The notes below the pieces were generated by a model. It was given only the letters and a program-made list of their open reading frames with translations. It was not told the DNA's origin and did no database searches. A stretch of DNA of 62,486 nucleotides from Pseudomonadota bacterium (GTDB lineage Bacteria > Pseudomonadota > Alphaproteobacteria > Rhizobiales > Xanthobacteraceae), in contig JAEWJH010000102.1 of assembly GCA_023386635.1 (NCBI GenBank), forward strand, positions 1-62,486, given 5' to 3'. Shown one piece after another: positions 1 to 8,038 of this stretch. The position numbers were made by a program, and so were the translations under genes. Every line of letters begins with the position of its first letter. The stretch's first letter is position 1.

Positions 1-17
1 AGGAACACTCGGTTCCT
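1..17. promoter_or_regulatory. Perfect palindrome directly before the XRE gene (candidate operator)
   Basis: The sequence shows AGGAAC and GTTCCT arms separated by 5 bases, ending at the base before the ATG at 18. It overlaps the position of the ribosome binding site. A small XRE-type regulator begins immediately after it, so self-repression is a reasonable inference. The window starts at base 1, so further sites upstream cannot be seen. Confidence 0.4.
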
Positions 18-269
18 ATGTTGACCGCGCAACAAGTCCGGGCCGCCCGGGCCCTTCTCGGGTGGAAACAGGAAGATTTGGCGAAAAAGGCCAAGATCGG
101 CCTCGCCACGATTCAGCGCCTGGAGCGTGGCTCCGGCCCGCTGATGGCTCAGGTGTCGACTGCGGTGAAGATCGAAGTCTGTCTGCAGGACGCGGGGGTT
201 TCATTCATCGATGCGGAGGGTGACCGTGGCGAAGGGGTCCGTCTGGAAAAAAGTAAGAAGCAATCGTGA
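18..269 (+). CDS. Small XRE-family helix-turn-helix regulator
   Basis: An 83-residue protein made almost entirely of one Cro/C1-type helix-turn-helix (about residues 3-60). The pattern ARALLGWKQEDLAKKAKIG followed by ATIQRLE is typical of XRE DNA-binding folds. There is no sensor domain, so it probably acts as a simple dimeric repressor. A perfect 17-base palindrome ends at its start codon. It is followed by 150 bases without a gene, then by an acyltransferase gene on the opposite strand, so its link to the polysaccharide genes is not shown. Similar small XRE proteins are common in alphaproteobacteria; the target genes are unknown. Confidence 0.8.
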   Translation: MLTAQQVRAARALLGWKQEDLAKKAKIGLATIQRLERGSGPLMAQVSTAVKIEVCLQDAGVSFIDAEGDRGEGVRLEKSKKQS

Positions 270-420
270 GACCAAGCCATTGGCCATCATGATTGGATTC
301 TGGCAAACCCAGATTTAGCGACAAAGCGCCGTTCTTAAAGTCTGAAAAATAGACGGTGATGTGCAGGCATCGAAAAATCGGTGCTTGAGCACGTTGAGCC
401 TAGCGCCACTCATACTCACT

Positions 421-1485
421 TTAAAGCGAATGGCCGCGAATTAAGTCGCGCACATGCCGGAGAGGTATCTCCACGGCGACCGCGGCGCTCCAGGCGAGAG
501 CAAGCGATCCGGCGATGAATATAAGTAGCGCGGGCCACGATGTGGCTCCCAGCGAGAACAGCGTTGTGAGCACAATATAGTGGTTGAGGTAGATTGGATA
601 AGATAGATCGCCAAACCAGCGGTCAATCGCCCGCAGGGGGCCGGTCGCTTTGGTGTTGCTGAGCAGGAAGATCGCGATACAGAAAAGCGCCAGACCTCCG
701 ACCGCCATGATGGCGTTGAGATCGCGATGATCGCCGGGCCCGGCGACCGAGGCTATTTCATCAATGTTGAACGCGAATGCTGGTGCAGCGGCAAGTGCGC
801 TCAACACGATCCCGAAGCCTGCCAGCCTGCGGCCCGTCCGCCACCCATAGATGCAAACACCAAGCGTGAAATAAGGGATGTAATGCAATTCCGAACGGAT
901 CGGCCGGATATATTCGTTAACGAGATGGAGCGCCAAAAAAGCTGCGATGCAGAGCACGACAAACGGTGTGAATTTGGATTTGAAGAAGCCGCCGATCAGG
1001 ACGATCAAAAATGCGACGAGATAGAAATCGACTTCAATCAGGATGGCCCAATAGTAGCTCACGAAGCCGTAGAACGTAATCAGGTGAAAAACGCCGATGG
1101 CGCCCTGGAACGGAAGCACGGCCGTGATGTTCGCAACGATGTTTTGTAGCGAAAAAATCGCGGTCGGATGTTGGTTGTAAATCGACAGCGAGCCGCTCTG
1201 GCTCAATACGACATGGGTGACGATCGAAACGAGCAGCGCGAGCCAATACGGCGGCAGGATGCGCAACATTCGATTGAACAGGTAAGCGAACGGTCGGTTC
1301 AGATAGTAGGTGCCGATCGCCTCTGCGATAATGAATCCGGACAGGACGAAAAAGCACGTGACAGCGATGCCGCCCCACGGAAACAGGGCGATCGCATTAC
1401 TGAAGCCGAATGTCGGAGCCGCATGATTGACGGCGACCATCATCGCCAGAACAAATCGGAGAAAGCCGAAAAGACGGTAGCTCAT
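421..1485 (-). CDS. Acyltransferase family 3 membrane protein (OafA/YrhL-like)
   Basis: About 354 residues with some ten hydrophobic segments. It begins MSYRLFGFLRF, followed by a VNHAAP motif whose histidine matches the conserved catalytic His of acyltransferase-3 proteins; a second NHY motif lies near the C-terminus. The family moves acetyl or other short acyl groups across the inner membrane onto sugars of LPS or exopolysaccharide. I chose the ATG at 1485 because an upstream in-frame ATG at 1536 adds a Pro/Arg-rich, non-membrane leader unlike the family. It is transcribed away from the main locus and probably O-acylates the glycan. The exact acyl donor and acceptor cannot be read from sequence. 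Confidence 0.85.
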   Translation of the reverse strand: MSYRLFGFLRFVLAMMVAVNHAAPTFGFSNAIALFPWGGIAVTCFFVLSGFIIAEAIGTYYLNRPFAYLFNRMLRILPPYWLALLVSIVTHVVLSQSGSLSIYNQHPTAIFSLQNIVANITAVLPFQGAIGVFHLITFYGFVSYYWAILIEVDFYLVAFLIVLIGGFFKSKFTPFVVLCIAAFLALHLVNEYIRPIRSELHYIPYFTLGVCIYGWRTGRRLAGFGIVLSALAAAPAFAFNIDEIASVAGPGDHRDLNAIMAVGGLALFCIAIFLLSNTKATGPLRAIDRWFGDLSYPIYLNHYIVLTTLFSLGATSWPALLIFIAGSLALAWSAAVAVEIPLRHVRDLIRGHSL

Positions 1486-1778
1486 GGTGTGGGTACGAAA
1501 TCGGGATGAGGGGGGCACGGGGTGAGCTAGCCGCATAAGCGCAATCTGCGGGATATATCCTTCGGGCGCGTTGGGCTGTAAAGCCGGGAATTTGAGGGTG
1601 CCACATCCGGCTGTCCCGGGCGTCCTCCGGCTTGGACGAGAAATCGGCGGGAACGGCGTTCGATTCGCAGCGGGTTTAACGGGAATTTGCCAGGGGACAC
1701 CGAACTATCCTAGGGCAGCAAGCCTCCTGAAGTTTGTGTAAATACCGTGTTGGACCCGCAAAACGCCTCCGAGATATC
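1486..1778. other. Gene-free divergent region
   Basis: This 293-base stretch lies between the leftward acyltransferase and the rightward GT2 gene, so it should carry divergent promoters. I see no clear hairpin, repeat or convincing -35/-10 pair. Confidence 0.3.
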
Positions 1779-2618
1779 GTGCGTGAATTGATCTCCGTGA
1801 TCGTGACGACCTACAACCGCGACGACGCGCTCGCGGCGGTGTTGCGTTCGCTCGCCGGTCAGGCCGATCCGGACTTCGAGGTGATCGTCGCCGACGATGG
1901 CTCGCGGTCGTCGACCGCGCTTTTGGTCGAGACCTGGAAGGGCCGGGTGGGGCGGCGGCTGGAACATGTCTGGCACGAGGATCGGGGCTTCCGTGCCGCC
2001 GAGATCCGCAACCGCGCGGTGCTGCTGGCACGCGGTTCCTATGTCATCTTTCTCGATGGCGATTGCCTCGCTCGGCCGGGGTTCGTCGCGCGGCATCGTG
2101 CGCTGGCGGAGGCCGGGCATTTCGTCGCGGGCAACCGTGTGCTGCTGTCCGACGCCATGACGAAGAAGGTGCTGGCCGAACGACTGCCTGTCGAGCGCTG
2201 GTCGCTGCCGCGGTGGCTTGGCGTGCGGCTGACCGGCGGCATCAACCGGCTCGCCGCATTGCTGACGCTGCCGCTCGGCCCCGCGCGCCTATGGCGCAAG
2301 AGCAAATGGACCGGCGTGCGTTCCTGCAATCTGGCGATCTGGCGTGACGATCTTGTTCGCGTCGACGGTTTCGATGCCGACTATCAGGGCTGGGGCCGCG
2401 AGGATTCCGATCTCGTGGTGCGGCTGTTGCGGGCCGGTGTCGCGCGCAAGGACGGCACCTTCGCGACCGGCGTGCTGCATCTCCATCACAAGGAATTCGA
2501 TCGCGCGGCGCTGCCGGACAACGACACGCGGCTCAACGCCGTGATCGGCGCCGACGCGATCCGTGCGCGTCGCGGCCTCTCGGCATTGCAGGCATCGGCG
2601 TTGCAGGGAAAAGCATGA
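1779..2618 (+). CDS. Glycosyltransferase family 2 with C-terminal galactosyltransferase-type domain
   Basis: About 279 residues. The GT-A fold starts at once with ISVIVTTYNRDD (nucleotide-binding beta strand). It continues with VIVADDGS and the FLDGDC metal-binding acidic motif, and ends with a GWGREDSDLVVRL segment typical of the GT7-C-like extension. The product should be a cytoplasmic glycosyltransferase of LPS core or O-chain assembly. I prefer the GTG at 1779; the upstream ATG at 1734 adds fifteen residues outside the fold. Its stop overlaps the start of the next gene (ATGA), so it is coupled to the O-antigen ligase gene. Donor and acceptor are unknown. Confidence 0.85.
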   Translation: MRELISVIVTTYNRDDALAAVLRSLAGQADPDFEVIVADDGSRSSTALLVETWKGRVGRRLEHVWHEDRGFRAAEIRNRAVLLARGSYVIFLDGDCLARPGFVARHRALAEAGHFVAGNRVLLSDAMTKKVLAERLPVERWSLPRWLGVRLTGGINRLAALLTLPLGPARLWRKSKWTGVRSCNLAIWRDDLVRVDGFDADYQGWGREDSDLVVRLLRAGVARKDGTFATGVLHLHHKEFDRAALPDNDTRLNAVIGADAIRARRGLSALQASALQGKA

Positions 2619-3856
2619 TCTTTGCCGTGACACATCCGCGCTTCGCCGCGCGGCAGGCGCTAGTCGCTGACAGTCTTGCGCTGGCGCTGGTCGCGTCGGT
2701 GTCGCTGTCGACATCGGCGACGGCAATTCTCGCTGTGGCCTGGCTGATCAGTATTATCGCGACGCTGCGACGCGGCGATGTCGGCGTGGTGCGTGCGCAT
2801 GCGGCGCTGTGGCTGCCGTTCGCTTTCGTTGTGCTTGGCATCGTCGGAATGTTGTGGGCCGATGTGGCGTGGATCGAGCGCTGGAAGGGACTCGATTCGT
2901 TTCTCAAGCTCGCGGCGATCCCGTTGCTCATTCTGCAGTTCAGGAGATCGGACCGGGCACTTCTGGCGCTATGGGTCTATCTCGGCGCCTGTGCGGTAGT
3001 GCTGGCGCTGTCGACATTATTCTACGCCATGCCGTCGCTCTACTGGCGCGACATGTTCACGTTCCCGGCACCGTTCAAGAATAACGCGACGCAGAGCGGA
3101 GAGTTTGTCGCCTGCATTTTCATCCTGCTTCCGCTTGCAGCGGTCGCGTGGCGGCGCGGCCGGCACTGGCAGGCGGTGGCCGCCGTCGCCCTCGCTGCAT
3201 GGTTTCTGCACAACATTGTCTTTGCCGGGACCGCGCGCACGCCGCTCGTCGTCGCGTCGGTGTTGCTGCTCGCGCTCCTGATCCGGATGCGCCGGCCGGC
3301 GATCGCCGCGTTATCACTCGCCGTCGCCTGCGTGATCGCGGCCGGACTGTGGACGGCATCGCCCTATTTGCGCGAGCGCACGATCCAGTTGCGCACCGAG
3401 ATCGATGTCTATCGGCAAGGAAACAGGGCGAGTTCTTCCGGCGAGCGCCTCGAGTTCTGGAAGAAGTCGCTGGAGAGCATCGCCACCGCGCCGGTGATCG
3501 GTCATGGCACCGGTTCGATCCCGGAGCAATTCCGGCTGCAAACAGTCGGCGAGACGGGGCCATATGCGACCATCACGCCTAATCCGCATCAGCAGACTTT
3601 TGCTGTGGCGATCCAGCTCGGCATTGTCGGGGTTGTGCTGCTATGGGCAATGTGGGTCGCGCATGCGCTGTTGTTTTGCGGACCGGGCCTCGCCGCCTGG
3701 GTCGGATTACTGGCCGTTATCCAGAACGTCGTCGGTTCGCTGTTCAATTCGCATCTGTTCGATTTCACGCAAGGCTGGACCTACGTGATCGGCGTCGGCA
3801 TCGCCGGCGGTGCCGTGCTGAAGCAGCGCGAACGTGATCGCGGAGCGGTATCATGA
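2615..3856 (+). CDS. O-antigen ligase family protein (WaaL-like)
   Basis: A 413-residue integral membrane protein with about ten to twelve hydrophobic segments and one long periplasmic stretch around residues 250-320. That stretch contains REERxxLR-like charged sequence followed by GHGTGSIPEQF and NPHQQ motifs characteristic of the Wzy_C/ligase family. WaaL-type ligases move polymerised O-chain from undecaprenyl diphosphate onto lipid A-core in the periplasm. It sits between a GT2 and a GT9 gene with 4-base overlaps on both sides, which fits an LPS core/ligation operon. Wzy polymerases share this fold, so polymerase activity cannot be excluded; core context favours ligase. Confidence 0.8.
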   Translation: MIFAVTHPRFAARQALVADSLALALVASVSLSTSATAILAVAWLISIIATLRRGDVGVVRAHAALWLPFAFVVLGIVGMLWADVAWIERWKGLDSFLKLAAIPLLILQFRRSDRALLALWVYLGACAVVLALSTLFYAMPSLYWRDMFTFPAPFKNNATQSGEFVACIFILLPLAAVAWRRGRHWQAVAAVALAAWFLHNIVFAGTARTPLVVASVLLLALLIRMRRPAIAALSLAVACVIAAGLWTASPYLRERTIQLRTEIDVYRQGNRASSSGERLEFWKKSLESIATAPVIGHGTGSIPEQFRLQTVGETGPYATITPNPHQQTFAVAIQLGIVGVVLLWAMWVAHALLFCGPGLAAWVGLLAVIQNVVGSLFNSHLFDFTQGWTYVIGVGIAGGAVLKQRERDRGAVS

Positions 3857-4938
3857 CGCCGCTCTATCTGCCGCGCCAATCCCGCATCATCGTCATTGCG
3901 CTGCGCCGGCTCGGTGACGTGTTGCTGACGACGCCGCTCATTCGCAGCATGCGCAAGGCCTGGCCGAGCGCGACCATCGACGTGCTGGTGTTTGCCGATA
4001 CCGCGCCGATCCTCTCCGGTAATCCCGATATCGACCATGTGATCGCAATCCCGCCGAAGCCCGGCCTTGGCGAAAGCCTGTCGCTGCTGCGCGCCCTGTT
4101 CCGCCGCTACGCGCTTGCGGTGTCGACGCAGGCCGGTGACCGGCCGACCTTCTATGCGATGGTGGCGGGCCGCACGCGCGTTGCGCTGGTGGAGGGAGAG
4201 CGCAAGGGCCGTTTCAAGCAACGCTGGCTCGACCGCGCTGTTGTTCATGAACCGGGCGTGCATCGGGTCGAGGAGATGTTGCGGTTTTGTGATGCCCTCG
4301 GCATTCCGCGTGTGCCGCAAGTCGTGCCGCCACGCACGGAATTGCTCTCAGAATTCGTGATCGGTGGCCGGTATGCGGTGATCCACGCCGCGCCGTTCTT
4401 CCGCTACAAGCAATGGACGCGCGACGGCTGGCGCGCGCTAGCGGCGGCATTGGTGGCGCGCGGCCTGACAGTGATCGCCAGCGGCGGACCGGGCGACGCG
4501 GAGCGGCGCTATCTCGATGAGATCTGGGGGCAGGGCGGACATGCCGTTCCGGGCGTGCGGCGCCTTGAGGGCCGGTTGAGTTGGCCGCAACTCACCGCGC
4601 TGCTCGCGGGCGCGGCGCTCTATGTGGGTCCCGACACCTCGGTGACCCATCTTGCGGCGGCAACCGGTTGCCCCACGGTCGCATTGTTCGGCCCGACCGA
4701 TCCGCGACTGTGGGGCCCTTGGCCGCAGCAGGGCTTATCGGAACCCTGGCAGGATGTGGTAGACGCGCAGCGCCGCGGCAATGTCATTCTGGTGCAGAAC
4801 GCGCTGCCCTGTACGCCTTGTCAGCTCGAAGGCTGCGAGCGGCGGCTGGAGAGCGACAGCGCCTGCCTCATGGAACTTTCCGCGGACAAAGTCATAGGCG
4901 TGTGCGAAACGGCGCTCCACCCCCTGAATAATAAGTGA
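3853..4938 (+). CDS. Glycosyltransferase family 9 (ADP-heptose:LPS heptosyltransferase type)
   Basis: 361 residues. The N-terminal LRRLGDVLLTTPLIR motif and the C-terminal YVGPDTSVTHLAAATGCP motif, then ALFGPTDP, are diagnostic of the GT9 heptosyltransferase family (GT-B fold). These enzymes add heptose, or sometimes another sugar, to the inner LPS core in the cytoplasm. A CxxC-xxxx-C-like cluster near residues 316-323 (PCTPCQLEGC) is also common in the family. Start codon ATG overlaps the ligase stop (ATGA). It is the last gene of this small operon; 62 bases follow before the next gene. Substrate assignment is by family only. Confidence 0.88.
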   Translation: MTPLYLPRQSRIIVIALRRLGDVLLTTPLIRSMRKAWPSATIDVLVFADTAPILSGNPDIDHVIAIPPKPGLGESLSLLRALFRRYALAVSTQAGDRPTFYAMVAGRTRVALVEGERKGRFKQRWLDRAVVHEPGVHRVEEMLRFCDALGIPRVPQVVPPRTELLSEFVIGGRYAVIHAAPFFRYKQWTRDGWRALAAALVARGLTVIASGGPGDAERRYLDEIWGQGGHAVPGVRRLEGRLSWPQLTALLAGAALYVGPDTSVTHLAAATGCPTVALFGPTDPRLWGPWPQQGLSEPWQDVVDAQRRGNVILVQNALPCTPCQLEGCERRLESDSACLMELSADKVIGVCETALHPLNNK

Positions 4939-5000
4939 TTGTGTCTGGGGCACGAATCTCTTTGTTAATTCATTTATGACGAGCGAACAGCGCGGTTGAA

Positions 5001-7280
5001 ATGAAAACAGCTCCTGTTCAAGCGATTGTTTCTGTAGCACTGCTTCTGGCTGCGGTCTTCTATGTCAGCACCAACTTTGACCTCCAGAATATTTTGGCAG
5101 ATTTGGGCCGGCTCTCGCTGTTCGGAATCGTCGTTGCCATTCTGAGCCTGCTTGCCAACGCCATGCTGGCTGCCGTCCGTTTTCGGATGATCGCCAGCGA
5201 CACCGGATTCCGGATCAGCATACCGCAGGCGATTTCGGCGGTCAGTGCCGGCAATCTTGCCGGCGCCTTGTTTTTCCAAATTGCCGGCCAGCTTGCCGCC
5301 CGCGGCTACGTCATGCGCCATGCGTCGGTGCCGTTCGCTGCCGTCGTCGTCAGTACGCTGTATGAGCGCGCTCTTGCCGCACTGATATCGGCGATCACTG
5401 CTGTGTTCGGCGCGCTGTATGTGTTTGGTTACATCTACCTTGATCCGGCTGCAGGCGGCACCAACCTGATCAAGGTCGTTGCCGGTGTTGTTGCGGCAGC
5501 GCTCGGGGCGGCTCTCCTTGGTTATGGCCGTATCCTCGTCAAGACAGCGACACCGGTGTTGTCGCGACGGTTTGTGGGCGCGTTTCTGCGGCTATCGCTG
5601 CTCACGCTGGTGGTGCAGGCTGCGATGATGCTCGCTTATGTGAGCGTGGCGCATCAGTTGTCGCCGGATACCAGCATCGTCGATCTGGTGGCGGCATCAG
5701 CAATCGTGATGTTCGCGGCAAGCGTTCCGATCAGTCTGGCGGGCTGGGGGGTGCGCGAGCTCAGCGCAGTCTTTGCATTGGGGGCTGTCGGGATCGCTGG
5801 ATCGGCCGCCTTGACGACCGCTGTGGTGATCGGAGTCGGCTCCCTCCTCGCCATGGCCCTGATGTTTGCGCTCGCATTGATGTTCGATCGGCGAGAGCCC
5901 GTCACCGTCGCGATTCAGACCGGGCATTCATTCGACTACATGATACTGCTCGGCTGGTGCCTTCCGCTGGTGGCGTCGGTTTTTGTGCTTTTCCAGATTT
6001 ATGTCCCGCTCGGAAGCGGCCTGCTCAATGTGAATCTCGCAGACCCCGTCGCGATGTTGGGAGGCGCGCTTTTTATCTTCATCGCTCTTCAAGCTCGTCA
6101 CTGGCCGCGATGGAAGGCTCCCCTTGTCAATGCGGGGGGGATGATCGCGACCCTGTGCCTCGGTGGATCGCTGTTGCTCGGTGCTTACCGTTTTGGTTGG
6201 ACAGACTGGGCTCTGATCAATCGCTTTGCCGGATGGTTTGTGTTGCTGGCGTTCGCCTTGACCGGTGCCTTTGCGACTTTGTCTGGCGGATGTGAAGCTC
6301 TCAAAATAGTGGTCTTGAGCTATATCGGCGCTTGCGTTGGTGTTGTTGTCATTGAGCTGGCGTTGATTGTGCTTGGCGTCCTGGAGTTCAAAATTACCGA
6401 TTATCTTCCGAATGCCTCGGCGATCAGCGGCTTCGCACAGAACAGGAATTTTTTTGCTTTTCAGTTGCTGATTGCGGTTGCCGGCGCCATCGTTTTCTTA
6501 CGCGGGGCGACGAGATCTGCTGTTCTGGGGCTCCTGTTCGCAGGCCTCTGGTTTTGCGGATCTCGTTCGGGCTGGATCACGCTCGGATCGGTTTTTGCAA
6601 TCGCGATATCCATCGGGGTTTTGAAGTGGCGCGATGGCCTCGCGGCGCTTTGCGGAGCAGCGGCGTTCGTCGCCATGACAATGACTGTTTCCACGGTCCT
6701 CACAATGTCCGGTGCGGAATCGATCTTCGCCACCAATGTTGTTCCAACCGGCGTGTCGACCAACGAGCGTTTGCTGACTTTATGGAAGGGGTGGGAGCTC
6801 TTTATCCAGCATCCGCTCTTTGGCGCGGGGCTTGGAGCGTTTCGCGATCTCAATATTCTGTCGAGTGGACGCATTCCGCTCGTCATTCATTCGACGCTGC
6901 TGTGGTTGCTAGCCGAACTCGGGATTGTCGGTTGTCTGGCGTTCGCGGTGCCGGCCGTCGCGGCGTTGTATCGATCGTGGCGAGGCGCAAAGACGGACTC
7001 AGGTCTGGCGCTCGTCCTCATGTGTTTCGTCGTCATGGTGGTGATGTCGGGGCCGGCTGACATGCTGTATCAGCGAACCTTTTGGCTGATTGTCGGTGCG
7101 GGCATCGCGCAGCCACTTCGGTACTCTACGCCGGCGCATCAATCGACGGAGTTTTTCGCGCCTGCGCGCCACAGAGCCGGCGTAGCGTTCGAAGCTGAAG
7201 GGAACATAACCAACCAGTGCGGCGCCACAGAGAACGGCGGGCACGCTGACGGCAGGTGCCAACCACGTGGCGAAGGCTAA
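5001..7280 (+). CDS. Fusion: UPF0104/lysyl-PG-synthase-like membrane domain + O-antigen ligase/polymerase domain
   Basis: 759 residues, almost entirely hydrophobic. Residues about 1-295 resemble the flippase-like UPF0104/LPG_synthase_TM family: RFRMIA near the start, LYERALAALIS, and SLAGWGVREL near 245-255. Residues about 310-705 form a second polytopic domain with GSRSGWITL, NERLLTLWKGWELFIQHPLFGAGLG and STLLWLLAELGIVG, typical of O-antigen ligase/Wzy proteins. Each half is normally a separate protein. The last 50 or so residues (from about 708) are hydrophilic and are read antisense through a relic of a WecA-like gene, so the original stop was probably lost. It may couple lipid handling with chain polymerisation, which is inference. 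Confidence 0.8.
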   Translation: MKTAPVQAIVSVALLLAAVFYVSTNFDLQNILADLGRLSLFGIVVAILSLLANAMLAAVRFRMIASDTGFRISIPQAISAVSAGNLAGALFFQIAGQLAARGYVMRHASVPFAAVVVSTLYERALAALISAITAVFGALYVFGYIYLDPAAGGTNLIKVVAGVVAAALGAALLGYGRILVKTATPVLSRRFVGAFLRLSLLTLVVQAAMMLAYVSVAHQLSPDTSIVDLVAASAIVMFAASVPISLAGWGVRELSAVFALGAVGIAGSAALTTAVVIGVGSLLAMALMFALALMFDRREPVTVAIQTGHSFDYMILLGWCLPLVASVFVLFQIYVPLGSGLLNVNLADPVAMLGGALFIFIALQARHWPRWKAPLVNAGGMIATLCLGGSLLLGAYRFGWTDWALINRFAGWFVLLAFALTGAFATLSGGCEALKIVVLSYIGACVGVVVIELALIVLGVLEFKITDYLPNASAISGFAQNRNFFAFQLLIAVAGAIVFLRGATRSAVLGLLFAGLWFCGSRSGWITLGSVFAIAISIGVLKWRDGLAALCGAAAFVAMTMTVSTVLTMSGAESIFATNVVPTGVSTNERLLTLWKGWELFIQHPLFGAGLGAFRDLNILSSGRIPLVIHSTLLWLLAELGIVGCLAFAVPAVAALYRSWRGAKTDSGLALVLMCFVVMVVMSGPADMLYQRTFWLIVGAGIAQPLRYSTPAHQSTEFFAPARHRAGVAFEAEGNITNQCGATENGGHADGRCQPRGEG

Positions 7281-7310
7281 TCCTGCCAGCCCCACATTGC
7301 CTACGCCAGC
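7145..7310 (-). pseudogene. Relic of the 3' end of a WecA/MraY-family transferase gene
   Basis: Read on the minus strand, this piece encodes LAGLAFATWLAPAVSVPA, then LCGAALVGY and FERYA. It lines up with the last ~47 residues of the intact WecA-like protein encoded at 13960-15018 (LAGLALTAWWAPIASAPA, LCGIALVGY, FERYA). By my count about 26 of 47 positions are identical. The rest of the gene is missing: the sequence upstream (higher coordinates) shows no further homology. It overlaps, antisense, the C-terminal codons of the membrane fusion gene. It looks like the scar of an older allele left when the 7.3-13.9 kb block was inserted or exchanged. Confidence 0.7.
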
Positions 7311-7738
7311 GCCGCAGTGACGTTCGACCCCGCATTGATGCCTGCAACCGGACACCAGGGATTGTGCACGTCAAGTACCCGGTCTGTTCAGGTCCGTACA
7401 GCGTCGACGTGATGAGGTTTTTTCCCGTGGCTCTGGCAGCAAAAGCCAGGGGTTCGCCGGTTGTCGCTGTACGGAAAGCGGATGAAGTCAGTCTAAAAAC
7501 GGAACGCCTTTTATACCGCAATGCTGGAGCAATTTTCTATGGGTTTTCAAAGACTTCCAGAGTGCAATAAATCATGGCAGTCTTGCGCGGGATTCCCCAG
7601 CCTGGCTTTTTTTCCGGCCTGGCGGAAAGTAAAAGCACCGGGGAGCCGCGAAACTGGGTATGCCGACCAGTCCAATGTTAAAATGCAGGCGTTGTCTATA
7701 TTTCTTCCCCCAAGTATTGAACAAAAGAGATCGCGATA
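7311..7738. other. Gene-free stretch before the acyl carrier protein gene
   Basis: About 430 bases with no convincing gene. Small open frames are present but have no family resemblance and poor codon use. It follows the WecA relic and should contain the promoter of the acyl-carrier-protein operon. Local base composition is more AT-rich in its second half, with T-runs near 7603-7612, but I cannot point to a definite promoter or terminator. Confidence 0.35.
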
Positions 7739-8038
7739 ATGGTGCCTGATCGCAAGTCGGTGACTGAACTGGTCTTCCAAGCAATAGACGCCGTGAATGA
7801 GCTTCGCGGTCCGACGAATCAATTGCCAAAGACGCTGGATGTTGAATTGTTCGAACAGAACGGAATGCTCGATTCCCTCGCAATGACGACCCTGGCTTTA
7901 TCCATCGAACGCAATGTCGAGAGCCGGTTCGGTATACAGGTCGACTTGCTCACCAATTTGGTCGCCGCTGAAGGGGGGGCATTGTATGGAACTCCATCCG
8001 CTATTGTTGACCTCATCCTGGATAGTGTTTCCTCCTGA
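7739..8038 (+). CDS. Free-standing acyl carrier protein
   Basis: 99 residues with the hallmark LDSL motif (Ser46), the attachment serine for 4'-phosphopantetheine, in a four-helix ACP-like frame (EQNGMLDSLAMTTLALSIE). It would carry an acyl or hydroxyacyl group as a thioester in the cytoplasm. It is not the housekeeping fatty-acid ACP, whose motif and acidic profile differ. Its stop overlaps the ATG of an FkbH-type gene (TGATG), the usual partner that loads or transfers the acyl group. No phosphopantetheinyl transferase lies in the window, so a chromosomal one must activate it. Confidence 0.82.
   Translation: MVPDRKSVTELVFQAIDAVNELRGPTNQLPKTLDVELFEQNGMLDSLAMTTLALSIERNVESRFGIQVDLLTNLVAAEGGALYGTPSAIVDLILDSVSS

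Noticed and set aside
7521..7739. A 72-codon frame just before the acyl carrier protein gene
   Set aside because: Its composition is unlike that of the neighbours, it shows no family likeness, and its end merges with the leader of the ACP gene.
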